DNA of 64,000 nucleotides, taken from positions 1 through 64,000 of the forward strand of contig NZ_JAFEVR010000015.1 of NCBI RefSeq assembly GCF_017352375.1. The letters are read 5' to 3'. The notes under the pieces are model-generated. The model saw nothing but the letters and a program-made list of their open reading frames with translations. It made no database searches and was not told where the DNA came from. The position numbers were made by a program, and so were the translations under genes. Origin of the DNA: Mycolicibacterium sp. S2-37 (GTDB lineage: Bacteria; Actinomycetota; Actinomycetes; Mycobacteriales; Mycobacteriaceae). Below, piece by piece: positions 8,958 to 16,777 of the stretch. How positions within the stretch are numbered: the first letter of the stretch is position 1; every line of letters starts with the position of its first letter.

Positions 8958-9054
8958 AAAAAGGGACGACCCCCGCCAGGGGGGGAGGAGGCGGAGGTCG
9001 TCGTGTATCAGCCCCGGGGGGTCGGGCTGATGCACACCCGGCATAACCCGGGTA
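8958..9054 (-). ncRNA. 6C small RNA (B11 / ncRv13660c-like)
   Basis: Two hairpins on the minus strand, each with a run of C in the loop. The first has an outer GTGT/ACAC stem and an ATCAGCCC/GGGCTGAT stem around a CCCCCC loop (about 9003-9036). The second pairs GACGACC with GGTCGTC around a CTCCTCCCCCCCTGG loop and is followed by TTTTT (8958-8962), an intrinsic terminator. Size (about 97 bases), strand and position between the Rv3660c and Rv3661 homologues match the actinobacterial 6C/B11 RNA, which in mycobacteria affects growth and cell-division genes by base pairing through its C-rich loops. Confidence 0.88.
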
Positions 9055-9060
9055 ACGCCT

Positions 9061-9066
9061 ACTATA
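9061..9066 (-). promoter_or_regulatory. -10 element of 6C RNA (TATAGT)
   Basis: On the minus strand TATAGT ends 6 bases before the proposed 6C transcript start. A TTGCCT lies 19 bases further upstream as a loose -35. The near-consensus -10 is unusual for this genome and fits a strongly expressed RNA. Confidence 0.65.
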
Positions 9067-9202
9067 CACACGGGGCGACCGGGCAAGGCAAGTCCCGCAT
9101 GTGCGTCGCCGAAACGGGTTACGCGGAAAACTGCACTCACTGACACCTGTCGTGATCTGCCATTTTGTACATGCGGACCCCTGAATGTCACGCATCCACC
9201 TT

Positions 9203-9208
9203 TATGCT
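9203..9208 (+). promoter_or_regulatory. -10 element of a leaderless transcript (TATGCT)
   Basis: TATGCT ends 6 bases before the GTG at 9215, so transcription probably starts at that codon. Confidence 0.6.
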
Positions 9209-9214
9209 GGCGGA

Positions 9215-10072
9215 GTGACCGCATCCGAGGCCGGCACCGAGCCGTCGGCCGGCCCGACAGGGGGCGTGCCGACCGGTCGGCCTGTCCGCACCGCGGCGTT
9301 CTTCGATCTCGACAAGACGGTGATCGCGAAATCGAGCACACTGGCCTTCAGCAAACCCTTTTTTGACCAAGGGCTGCTGAATCGGCGGGCCGTCCTGAAA
9401 TCCACCTACGCGCAATTCCTGTTCCTGATGTCCGGCGCCGACCACGATCAGATGGACCGGATGCGCCGCTACGTCACCAACATGTGCACCGGATGGGACG
9501 TCGAACAGGTGAAGTCGATCGTCGGCGAGACGCTGCACGAGATCGTCGACCCGCTGGTGTTCGCCGAGGCCGCTGACCTCATCGCCGACCACAAACTCTG
9601 CGGTCGTGACGTGGTCGTGGTGTCCGCCTCGGGCGAGGAGATCGTGGCCCCGATCGCCCGCGCGCTCGGGGCCACCCACGCGATGGCCACCCGGATGGTC
9701 GTCGAGGACGGCCGCTACACCGGCGAGATCGCGTTCTACTGCTACGGCCACGGCAAGGTCGAGGCGATCCGCGCGCTGGCCGCACGCGAGGGATACGCCC
9801 TCGAGCACTGCTACGCCTACTCCGATTCGATGACCGACGTGCCGATGCTCGAGTCCGTCGGCCATCCGACGGTCGTCAATCCGGACCGGGCGCTGCGCAA
9901 GGAGGCGGCCGTCCGCGGTTGGCCGGTGCTGACGTTCACCCGTCCGGTGTCGCTGCGCGATCGCATTCCGGCCCCGTCCGGCGCCGCCGTGGCGACCACC
10001 GCGGCAGTCGGGATGAGCGCACTGGCCGCCGGCGCGCTGACCTACACACTGTTGCGCCGCTTCGCATTCTGA
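9215..10072 (+). CDS. HAD-IB family phosphatase (SerB/CicA-like, Rv3661)
   Basis: A 285-residue protein. The HAD motif I DLDKTV lies near residue 33, motif II is the VVSASGEE segment, motif III is the GHGKVEAIRA region, and motif IV is YSDSMTDVPML. It is related to phosphoserine phosphatase; the substrate is not evident. A hydrophobic C-terminal stretch (about 260-280) could anchor it to the membrane. The GTG at 9215 is chosen over ATG 9185 because the -10 element lies just before it. It is flanked by the 6C and Ms1 RNA genes. Related HAD-IB proteins include lipid phosphatases, and the membrane tail makes that possible. Confidence 0.85.
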   Translation: MTASEAGTEPSAGPTGGVPTGRPVRTAAFFDLDKTVIAKSSTLAFSKPFFDQGLLNRRAVLKSTYAQFLFLMSGADHDQMDRMRRYVTNMCTGWDVEQVKSIVGETLHEIVDPLVFAEAADLIADHKLCGRDVVVVSASGEEIVAPIARALGATHAMATRMVVEDGRYTGEIAFYCYGHGKVEAIRALAAREGYALEHCYAYSDSMTDVPMLESVGHPTVVNPDRALRKEAAVRGWPVLTFTRPVSLRDRIPAPSGAAVATTAAVGMSALAAGALTYTLLRRFAF

Positions 10073-10110
10073 TGTTGCCGTAACGATCCGAACTCAAGGT
10101 CCGCCGACCC

Positions 10111-10139
10111 TTGCTGTGACGGCGATCACGTAGTACAAA
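10111..10139 (+). promoter_or_regulatory. SigA-type promoter of Ms1 RNA
   Basis: A -35 TTGCTG (10111-10116), a 17-base spacer and a -10 TACAAA(T) (10134-10140) put the transcript start near 10146. This is among the best-matched sigma-A promoters in the window. Confidence 0.7.
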
Positions 10140-10145
10140 TGAGGT

Positions 10146-10452
10146 ACGGAAGCTCGGCAAGGCCAAGGTGTAACCGGAAGAGAAGGCGACACCTCCCGAA
10201 ACCGGGCTCCCCAGCACGGCACCCAGGAACCCACGCGGAGCACATGCCGCGATATAGGCAAAAGTGTTGCGGGCCTGCGTAATTGCGGGAAAGCGGGCGG
10301 CTACCATGACCCTTTGGGTGGGGTCACAGCCGAAGCGCATCGCCAGGACGCCGAGGTCACCCACGCAACCCACACAGCACGCTTGGTAACCGGGGTCCGT
10401 GCTAGCGGGCGACGAGCCGAATCTCGATTCGGAACGCCGCCCGCTTCGTTTT
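10146..10452 (+). ncRNA. Ms1 / MTS2823 small RNA
   Basis: About 305 bases of non-coding sequence between the Rv3661 and Rv3662c homologues, the known location and size of MTS2823 (Ms1 in M. smegmatis). The region is rich in paired segments, begins at a strong promoter and ends in an intrinsic terminator. Ms1 is known to bind core RNA polymerase in stationary phase and act as an RNAP reservoir, unlike 6S RNA, which binds holoenzyme. Identification rests on position, size, promoter and terminator plus remembered sequence; exact ends are estimates. Confidence 0.85.
10404..10452 (+). terminator. Intrinsic terminator of Ms1 RNA
   Basis: AGCGGGC (10404-10410) pairs with GCCCGCT (10439-10445). An inner CCGAAT/ATTCGG stem lies between them, and TCGTTTT follows. 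Confidence 0.8.
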
Positions 10453-10465
10453 GCTGGCGAACCTC

Positions 10466-11206
10466 TCAGCCCGCAGCGCCCTGGGCGATCTGCAGGGCTT
10501 CGCGCGCCCCTGCGTGCAGACCGCGACAGTGGAGCAGCACCCAGGCGGTGAGTCCATCGGGCGTACCCGAGGCGAAGCCGCGCGCCGCCGCGCGATAGTC
10601 ACCGGACTGCCGCATCCAGTAGACCTCCGGCACGCCGAGTCCGTGTGGATCCAGCCCGCTGGCGATCGTCACCAAGCGGGCGAGACCGCGTGCGACGACC
10701 CCGTCCGCAGTGCCGAACGGCGCCAGCGTCAACACTTCGCCATGCGCGACCGCGGCGAGCACCGGTGCGGGAACCCGAGATCCGCCGGTGAGGATCCCGG
10801 TCAGCAGCTCCAGGCGCCGGCCCACCCCCGGATCGGTGCGAGGCCGGCCGAGATGCTCGTCATCGGTCAGATCCGAGGCGGCCAGCGCATGCAACCGCGC
10901 CAGCGCCTGAAGTGGCGCGCGCTGCCAGACATCGACGAGCGCCGTGGCGCCGCCTTCCAGGGCCTCGTTGACACGCAGCGCACCGGCCAGCACCGGATCG
11001 GGCTCGCCACTGTCGGAGAAGTGCAGCGGGCCGCCGTCGAGTACCGACGACGCCCGGGCCGCCCGTAGGGCCGCCTCGGCCGCCGTCGTCGGCCAACCGC
11101 GCAGGTTGAACCGGTGCCGGTGTGCCCGACCGAGCGCGTCCCTGGCTTCTTCGCCGGCCTCGGCCACACCGGGCAGCGCGGCCAGCGGCGCCAACGGATC
11201 GGTCAT
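10466..11206 (-). CDS. Fic-fold protein with degenerate catalytic motif (Rv3662c-like)
   Basis: A 246-residue protein. The N-terminal half resembles the helical region before Fic domains (RAARASSVLDGG is like the ASSxIEG segment). Near residues 160-185 an HGEVLTLAPFGTADGVVARGL stretch aligns with the Fic core HxxFxxIHPFxxGNGRxxR, but the catalytic His is Ala-Pro shifted, and GNGR is replaced by DGVVA. Fic enzymes transfer AMP or other groups to proteins; this one probably lacks that activity. The ATG at 11206 removes an unlikely upstream extension. The 3' end abuts the Ms1 terminator. In databases it is usually just a conserved hypothetical protein. Confidence 0.7.
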   Translation of the reverse strand: MTDPLAPLAALPGVAEAGEEARDALGRAHRHRFNLRGWPTTAAEAALRAARASSVLDGGPLHFSDSGEPDPVLAGALRVNEALEGGATALVDVWQRAPLQALARLHALAASDLTDDEHLGRPRTDPGVGRRLELLTGILTGGSRVPAPVLAAVAHGEVLTLAPFGTADGVVARGLARLVTIASGLDPHGLGVPEVYWMRQSGDYRAAARGFASGTPDGLTAWVLLHCRGLHAGAREALQIAQGAAG

Positions 11207-11318
11207 GGCAGCCCACGCTAGCCGACCGCTGGTCCACCGAAATTCGACGCTCGGCGCAATGAGGTGGCCGTCCGCAGCGGTCGTGTGAGGTGTGCTCGTG
11301 CCGATCACCTCCGGTGAC

Positions 11319-11324
11319 TACGCT
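11319..11324 (+). promoter_or_regulatory. -10 element of a leaderless transcript (TACGCT)
   Basis: TACGCT ends 6 bases before the ATG at 11331 of acs. Confidence 0.6.
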
Positions 11325-11330
11325 CACACT

Positions 11331-13283
11331 ATGTCCGAGACGCATGCCGATGTCCCGTCCAGCTATCCGCCACCCGAAGGCTTCGCCGAACAGGCCAATG
11401 CCACGGCCGACATGTACCGCGAGGCCGAGGAGGACCGTCTCGGGTTCTGGGCCAAGCAGGCGGAGCGACTGACCTGGGAGACCCCGTTCACCGAGGTGTT
11501 GGACTGGTCGGAGGCGCCGGTCGCGAAGTGGTTCGTCGGCGGCAAGCTCAACGTCGCCGTCAACTGCGTCGACCGCCACGTCGACGCCGGCAACGGCGAC
11601 CGGGTGGCGATCCACTGGGAAGGTGAGCCCGTCGGCGATCAGCGCACCATGACCTATGCCGAACTCAAGGACGAGGTGTGCCGCGCCGCCAACGCGCTGT
11701 CCGACCTCGGCCTGGTGGCCGGCGATCGCGTCGCCATCTACATGCCGATGGTGCCCGAGGCGATCGTGGCGATGCTGGCGTGCGCACGCCTCGGCGTGCT
11801 GCACAGCGTTGTGTTCGCAGGCTTTTCTGCGTCAGCGCTCAAGGCGCGCATCGAGGACGCCGAGGCGAAGCTCGTCATCACCACCGACGGTCAGTACCGC
11901 CGCGGAAAGGCGGCGTCGCTCAAGGAAGGCGTCGACGAGGCCTGTGAGGGCCAGCCGTCGGTGGAGCACGTTCTGGTGGTTCGCCGCACCGGAATCGACA
12001 CGCCGTGGACCGAGGGGCGCGACCTGTGGTGGGACGAGGTGGTCCCCAAGGCCTCGACCGAGCACACCCCGGAAGCATTCGACGCCGAACACCCGCTGTA
12101 CCTGCTCTACACATCCGGCACCACCGGTAAGCCCAAGGGCATCATGCACACCACCGGCGGCTATCTCGTCCAGTCGTCCTACACCCACCACTACGTCTTC
12201 GACGTCAAACCGGAGACCGACGTCTACTGGTGCACCGCTGACATCGGCTGGGTGACCGGCCACACCTACATCGTCTACGGACCGCTTTCCAACGGCGTGA
12301 CCCAGGTGATCTACGAGGGCACCCCCACCTCACCGACCGAGCACCGGCACTTCGAGATCATCGAGAAGTACGGCGTCACAATCTATTACACCGCGCCGAC
12401 GCTGATCCGCACCTTCATGAAGCTGGGCCGCCAGATCGCCGCGGAGCACGACCGGTCCAGCCTGCGACTGCTGGGCAGCGTCGGCGAGCCGATCAACCCC
12501 GAGGCGTGGCGCTGGTATCGCACCGTGTTCGGCGGCGACAAAGCCCCGATCGTGGACACCTGGTGGCAGACCGAGACCGGGGCGATCATGATCTCCCCGC
12601 TGCCCGGCGTCACCGAGACCAAACCGGGTTCGGCCATGGCACCGCTGCCCGGCATCTCCGCCAAGATCGTCGACGACGACGGTAACGACCTGAAACCCGG
12701 AACCGACCACGGCGAGCAGCCCAGCGGATACCTGGTCCTCGACCAGCCGTGGCCGTCGATGCTGCGCGGCATCTGGGGCGATCCGGAGCGGTTCAAGGAC
12801 ACCTACTGGTCCCGGTTCGCCAAGCAAGGCTGGTACTTCGCCGGCGACGGCGCCCGCTTCGGCAAGGACGGCGAGATCTGGGTGCTCGGCCGCATCGACG
12901 ATGTCATGAACATCTCCGGGCACCGCATCTCCACCGCCGAGGTGGAGTCCGCGCTGGTCGGCCATTCCGGTGTCGCCGAAGCCGCCGTCGTCGGCGCGAG
13001 CGACGAGCAGACCGGCCAGGCGATCTGCGCATTCGTGATCCTCAAGGCAAGCGCCAAGGGTGGCGACGAGAACATGATCGACGAGCTGCGCGCCGAGGTC
13101 GCCAAAGAGATCTCCCCGATCGCCAAACCGCGCGAGATCCATGTGGTGCCCGAGCTGCCGAAGACCCGCAGCGGCAAGATCATGCGGCGGCTGCTGCGTG
13201 ACGTGGCCGAGGGCCGCGAGCTCGGCGACACCTCGACGCTGGTGGATCCCAGCGTGTTCGAGGCGATCCGGGCGAGCAAGTAG
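11331..13283 (+). CDS. acs: Acetyl-CoA synthetase
   Basis: A 650-residue cytoplasmic enzyme that makes acetyl-CoA from acetate, ATP and CoA through acetyl-AMP. The AMP-binding motif YTSGTTGKPKG is near residue 260, the DTWWQTETG motif near 405, and the C-terminal catalytic motif PKTRSGKIMRR contains Lys616, the residue acetylated by the cAMP-dependent acetyltransferase Pat in mycobacteria. The ATG at 11331 sits directly after the -10 element, in frame with an upstream TTG/GTG region that is rejected. The dpp transporter that I remember lying between the Rv3662c and acs genes in M. tuberculosis is absent. Confidence 0.97.
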   Translation: MSETHADVPSSYPPPEGFAEQANATADMYREAEEDRLGFWAKQAERLTWETPFTEVLDWSEAPVAKWFVGGKLNVAVNCVDRHVDAGNGDRVAIHWEGEPVGDQRTMTYAELKDEVCRAANALSDLGLVAGDRVAIYMPMVPEAIVAMLACARLGVLHSVVFAGFSASALKARIEDAEAKLVITTDGQYRRGKAASLKEGVDEACEGQPSVEHVLVVRRTGIDTPWTEGRDLWWDEVVPKASTEHTPEAFDAEHPLYLLYTSGTTGKPKGIMHTTGGYLVQSSYTHHYVFDVKPETDVYWCTADIGWVTGHTYIVYGPLSNGVTQVIYEGTPTSPTEHRHFEIIEKYGVTIYYTAPTLIRTFMKLGRQIAAEHDRSSLRLLGSVGEPINPEAWRWYRTVFGGDKAPIVDTWWQTETGAIMISPLPGVTETKPGSAMAPLPGISAKIVDDDGNDLKPGTDHGEQPSGYLVLDQPWPSMLRGIWGDPERFKDTYWSRFAKQGWYFAGDGARFGKDGEIWVLGRIDDVMNISGHRISTAEVESALVGHSGVAEAAVVGASDEQTGQAICAFVILKASAKGGDENMIDELRAEVAKEISPIAKPREIHVVPELPKTRSGKIMRRLLRDVAEGRELGDTSTLVDPSVFEAIRASK

Positions 13284-13286
13284 GGG

Positions 13287-14000
13287 TCAGCGAGCACCGA
13301 CCGGGACGAAGCCCGAGCCCGGTCGGTTCTTGGCGACGATGTCGGCGAGCTGGGTGTTGAACGACATCGTCACCGCCGGGGTATGCAGCGGGATGTACTT
13401 CACCACGCAGGTCGGCAGATCCTGGGTGTAGGCGCCGTGGATCATGCCGACCAGACGGTTGTTGACGGTCACCGGGGCGCCCGAGTCGCCGGGCTGACCG
13501 CACACCTGGTTGACGATGGTGCCGGGCTCCTCGCCCGGACCCCAGGTGACGCCGCAGGAGTACCCGGTGGTGCGGCCCAGTTTGCACGCCACCTGGCCGA
13601 ACGCCGGGTCGGGGCCGAGGCCGTCGATCCGGAATCCGTTGACGTCGTTGGTCGGCGTGACCTTCTGCGGATCGAACTGGATGACCGCGTAGTCGAGCGC
13701 CTCGTTGCCGGCGACCATGGTGCCCAGTACTCCGGCGGCGTCGGCGCCTTCGGCCGACACGGTCGCCCCGGGGCCACCGCAGTGCGCGGAGGTGAAGCCG
13801 ATCAGGTTTCCGCGGTTGTCGTTGCCGATCGCGGTGAGCGTGCAGAACGACTCACCGTTGACCACGATGCCCGAGCCGCCGCCGAGCACGACGGGGCCAT
13901 CGGCGGATGCGGCGGGCGCGGCGACGAACAAGCCGGCGATCATTGCCGCGATGGACAGCAGAAGCCATGACTGCCGACGGTGTCCGGTGTGCAATACCAC
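13287..14000 (-). CDS. Secreted trypsin-like serine protease (S1 family, Rv3668c-like)
   Basis: A 237-residue preprotein. The signal peptide (basic start, LLLSIAAMIAGLFVAA core) ends at an ASA-D cleavage site near residue 33. The catalytic triad is His in TSAHCGG, Asp in EALDYAVI and Ser in GQPGDSGAPV, as in streptogrisin-like proteases. Paired Cys residues flank the His and Ser and suggest disulfides. The start is GTG at 14000; the AGAGGA just before it is too close for an ideal ribosome site, so TTG at 13994 is an alternative. It converges on acs with a 3-base gap. Confidence 0.85.
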   Translation of the reverse strand: MVLHTGHRRQSWLLLSIAAMIAGLFVAAPAASADGPVVLGGGSGIVVNGESFCTLTAIGNDNRGNLIGFTSAHCGGPGATVSAEGADAAGVLGTMVAGNEALDYAVIQFDPQKVTPTNDVNGFRIDGLGPDPAFGQVACKLGRTTGYSCGVTWGPGEEPGTIVNQVCGQPGDSGAPVTVNNRLVGMIHGAYTQDLPTCVVKYIPLHTPAVTMSFNTQLADIVAKNRPGSGFVPVGAR

Positions 14001-14122
14001 TCCTCTGTCGTTGTCCCCGACCCGCCGGCGAATCTGATCAGTCTATCGTCGGCCCGGATCGTTTAGCGGATGCCCACGTGGCAACATGAAGCGCGACCAC
14101 ATCACAGCGGGAGGAATTGTCC

Positions 14123-14635
14123 GTGAGCCGAGGCGATCGCAAGAACGGCGTGCCCACCACCGTGACGTCGATTCCTCTGGTGGATCCGCACACGCCGAAA
14201 CCCGATCCGTCCATCGGCGACCTCGTCAAAGACGCCACATCGCAGGTGTCGACTCTGGTCCGCGCCGAAGTGGAGCTGGCCAAGGCCGAGATCACCCGAG
14301 ACGTCAAGAAGGGCCTCACCGGCAGTGTCTTCTTCATCGGTGCCCTGGTCCTGCTCCTCTACTCGACGTTCTTCTTCTTCTTCTTCGTCGCTGAACTGCT
14401 CGACACCTGGCTGTGGCGGTGGGCGTCGTTCCTGATCGTGTTCGGCATCATGGTCGTGTTCACCGCCGTGCTGGCGTTCTTCGGCTATCTGAAGGTGCGC
14501 CGCATCAAGGGTCCGCAGAAGACGATCGAATCGGTGCGCGAGACCCGGGAGGCGCTGACGCCGGGCCCGGACAAGCCGCAGACGGCGGTCGCCCTGGCCG
14601 ACGGCCAGCCGACCAAAGACCCCTCCGGCTGGTAA
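14123..14635 (+). CDS. Phage-holin-family (DUF1469-type) membrane protein (Rv3669-like)
   Basis: A 170-residue membrane protein. A cytoplasmic amphipathic helix (VSTLVRAEVELAKAEITRD, about residues 43-61) precedes two membrane helices (near 70-92 and 103-125) separated by a short WLWRW loop, then a polar tail. This layout fits the actinobacterial holin-superfamily III group, whose function is unclear. The GTG at 14123 has GGGAGGA 7 bases upstream and is preferred to TTG 14117. The stop overlaps the ATG of the following hydrolase gene (TAATG). Confidence 0.8.
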   Translation: MSRGDRKNGVPTTVTSIPLVDPHTPKPDPSIGDLVKDATSQVSTLVRAEVELAKAEITRDVKKGLTGSVFFIGALVLLLYSTFFFFFFVAELLDTWLWRWASFLIVFGIMVVFTAVLAFFGYLKVRRIKGPQKTIESVRETREALTPGPDKPQTAVALADGQPTKDPSGW

Positions 14636-15588
14636 TGCCCCCACCCGATCCGTCGATCGTCCGCATCGACGGCCCGTGGCGACATCACGAGGTGCACGCC
14701 AACGGGATCCGCTTCCACGTCGTGGAGGCGGACAGCGTCGATGCGCCGGTGGCCCGGCTGACCGACCGCCCGCTGGTCATCCTGCTGCACGGTTTCGCGT
14801 CGTTCTGGTGGTCGTGGCGCCACCAGCTGGCCGGCCTCACCGGGGCCCGCGTCGTCGCGGTCGATCTGCGCGGATACGGCGGCAGCGACAAACCGCCGCG
14901 TGGCTACGACGGCTGGACCCTGGCGGGCGATACGGCCGGACTCGTCCGCGCCCTCGGCCATCGGTCCGCGACGCTGGTCGGCCACGCCGACGGCGGACTG
15001 GTGTGCTGGGCGACTTCGGTGCTGCACCCCCGGGTGGTGCGCGCGATCGCCGTCGTGAGCTCACCGCATCCGGTGGCGCTGCGGGCGTCTGCGCTGTCGC
15101 GCCGCGACCAGGGCGGCGCCCTGCTGCCCTACATGCTGCGCTACCAGGTCCCGATGTGGCCGGAGCGGGTGCTGACCCGTCATGACGGCGCCGCGGTCGA
15201 ACAGCTGGTGCGATCTCGTTCCAGTACGAAATGGCAAGCGACACAGGACTTCGCGGACACCGTGGGGCATCTGCGCAAGGCCGTGCAGATTCCGTCGGCG
15301 GCGCACTGCGCGCTGGAGTATCAGAGGTGGGCGGTGCGCAGCCAACTCCGCGGTGAGGGACGACGTTTCATGCGGTCGATGAAGCGGCCGTTCTCCGTTC
15401 CGGTCCTGCACCTGCGCGGCGACGCGGATCCGTACGTGCTGGCCGATCCGGTGTACCGCACCCAGCGCTACGCACCGCACGGACGTTACGTATCACTAGA
15501 CGGCGCAGGCCATTACGGGCACGAGGAGGCACCGGAGGCGGTCAACGAGCAGCTGACCCGGTTTCTGCGCCAGGTGTACGGCGAGTAA
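14635..15588 (+). CDS. ephE: Alpha/beta hydrolase, EphE-like
   Basis: A 317-residue alpha/beta hydrolase annotated as an epoxide hydrolase in M. tuberculosis (Rv3670). The oxyanion-hole motif LLHGFASFWWSW, the acid in RGDADPYV and the base His in GAGHYGHEE are present. The nucleophile elbow reads VGHADGGL, where epoxide hydrolases have GHDxGG: the usual Asp position is Ala, with Asp one residue later. Epoxide hydrolysis is therefore doubtful. The ATG shares a base with the stop of the preceding gene. The gene lies next to marP, as in M. tuberculosis. Confidence 0.82.
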   Translation: MPPPDPSIVRIDGPWRHHEVHANGIRFHVVEADSVDAPVARLTDRPLVILLHGFASFWWSWRHQLAGLTGARVVAVDLRGYGGSDKPPRGYDGWTLAGDTAGLVRALGHRSATLVGHADGGLVCWATSVLHPRVVRAIAVVSSPHPVALRASALSRRDQGGALLPYMLRYQVPMWPERVLTRHDGAAVEQLVRSRSSTKWQATQDFADTVGHLRKAVQIPSAAHCALEYQRWAVRSQLRGEGRRFMRSMKRPFSVPVLHLRGDADPYVLADPVYRTQRYAPHGRYVSLDGAGHYGHEEAPEAVNEQLTRFLRQVYGE

Positions 15589-15589
15589 G

Positions 15590-16777
15590 TCAGCTGACGC
15601 AGGGTCCGGTCGCCACCCGCGAGTCGCCACCCACCTTCGCGAGCTGGCGGGAGACCTCCTGAGAGGTGAGGACGAAGCCGGTGTCGGCGTCGTCGACTGC
15701 GGCCCCGAAGACAACGCCGAGCACCTGACCGTTGCGGTTGATCATCGGACCACCCGAGTTGCCCTGCCGCACGGTGCCCCGGATCGTGTAGACGTTGCGG
15801 GTCACGGTGGTGGTCCGGTAGATGTCCGGACCGTTCAGCTCGATGATCTCGCGGACCCGGGCCGGGGTAGGTGTGAAGTCGCCGCCACCGGGATAGCCGA
15901 GCACGATCGCATCGGTGCCCGCGGGCGCGGGTTCGTCGACGAACTGCAGCGGCCGCGCCGGCAGATCGGGCACGTCGAGAATCGAGATGTCCGCGCTGGG
16001 GTCGTAGGACACGACGAAGGCGTCGTAGGTCTCGCCGTCCACTTCGACCGTGACGCTCTCGGATCCGGCGACCACGTGGGCGTTGGACATCACCCGGTTC
16101 GGCGCGACGACGAAGCCGGTGCCCTCGAGCACCTTCTGGCAGCCGGGTGCGACACCCCGGATCTTGACGACGCTGCCTCGGGTGGCATCCACCACCGCGT
16201 CGGTCGCCAGGCCGGCGTCCGGAGCATCGACGTTCGCGATCGGTGTGCGGCCGAACGGTTCGAGCACCTCGGGCAGACCGGAGGTGTCCAGCAGCGAGGA
16301 CAACCTCGTCGGCACCGACTTCAACCAGCTCGGCGCCACCTTGTCGACCTCGACCAGTACCCGCGACCCCTTCACCGCAGCGGCCAGGTTGGGCTGATCG
16401 GCCGAGGTGAGCGGGGTGGCCAGCAGCCAGGCCGCCACCAGGACGGCGACGATCTGCAGACCCACGCCGATGATCGAGTCGAACAACCGCAGCGTGCGGT
16501 TGCGCAGCGCCCCGCGGACGGCCCGGCCCAGGACGACGCCGGCGATCTCGCCGACGACCACCAGGGCCAGGATCAAGAACAGCGACGCGAACAGCTTGGT
16601 GCGGGCGCCGTCGATGTGGCTGACCACGTGCGGGGCGAGCAGGACGCCGGCGACCGCGCCGAGCACCACGCCGACGAAGGACAACAGCGAACCCAGCGCG
16701 CCCGACCGCCAGCCCGAGATGGCGGCGACGAAGGCGACGGCGAGGACGAGGAGGTCAAGCCACTGCGACGGTGTCAT
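15590..16777 (-). CDS. marP: Membrane-anchored periplasmic serine protease MarP
   Basis: A 395-residue protein. Four N-terminal membrane helices (CvpA-like, about residues 1-130) anchor a chymotrypsin-fold protease. The triad residues are His in MSNAHVVAG (about 231), Asp in DPSADISIL (about 262) and Ser in RQGNSGGPM (about 342). In M. tuberculosis MarP (Rv3671c) is needed to keep intrabacterial pH neutral in acid and cleaves the peptidoglycan hydrolase RipA. It overlaps the Nudix gene by four bases, so the two are probably co-transcribed with the thioredoxin-like gene and possibly nth. Confidence 0.95.
   Translation of the reverse strand: MTPSQWLDLLVLAVAFVAAISGWRSGALGSLLSFVGVVLGAVAGVLLAPHVVSHIDGARTKLFASLFLILALVVVGEIAGVVLGRAVRGALRNRTLRLFDSIIGVGLQIVAVLVAAWLLATPLTSADQPNLAAAVKGSRVLVEVDKVAPSWLKSVPTRLSSLLDTSGLPEVLEPFGRTPIANVDAPDAGLATDAVVDATRGSVVKIRGVAPGCQKVLEGTGFVVAPNRVMSNAHVVAGSESVTVEVDGETYDAFVVSYDPSADISILDVPDLPARPLQFVDEPAPAGTDAIVLGYPGGGDFTPTPARVREIIELNGPDIYRTTTVTRNVYTIRGTVRQGNSGGPMINRNGQVLGVVFGAAVDDADTGFVLTSQEVSRQLAKVGGDSRVATGPCVS

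Noticed and set aside
8934..9341. Reading frames crossing the 6C RNA region on both strands
   Set aside because: The paired structure, promoter and terminator explain the sequence; the frames run into the HAD gene or low-complexity peptide.
10314..10598. Plus-strand ORF overlapping the end of Ms1
   Set aside because: It crosses the Ms1 terminator and lies antisense to the Fic-like gene; no ribosome site.
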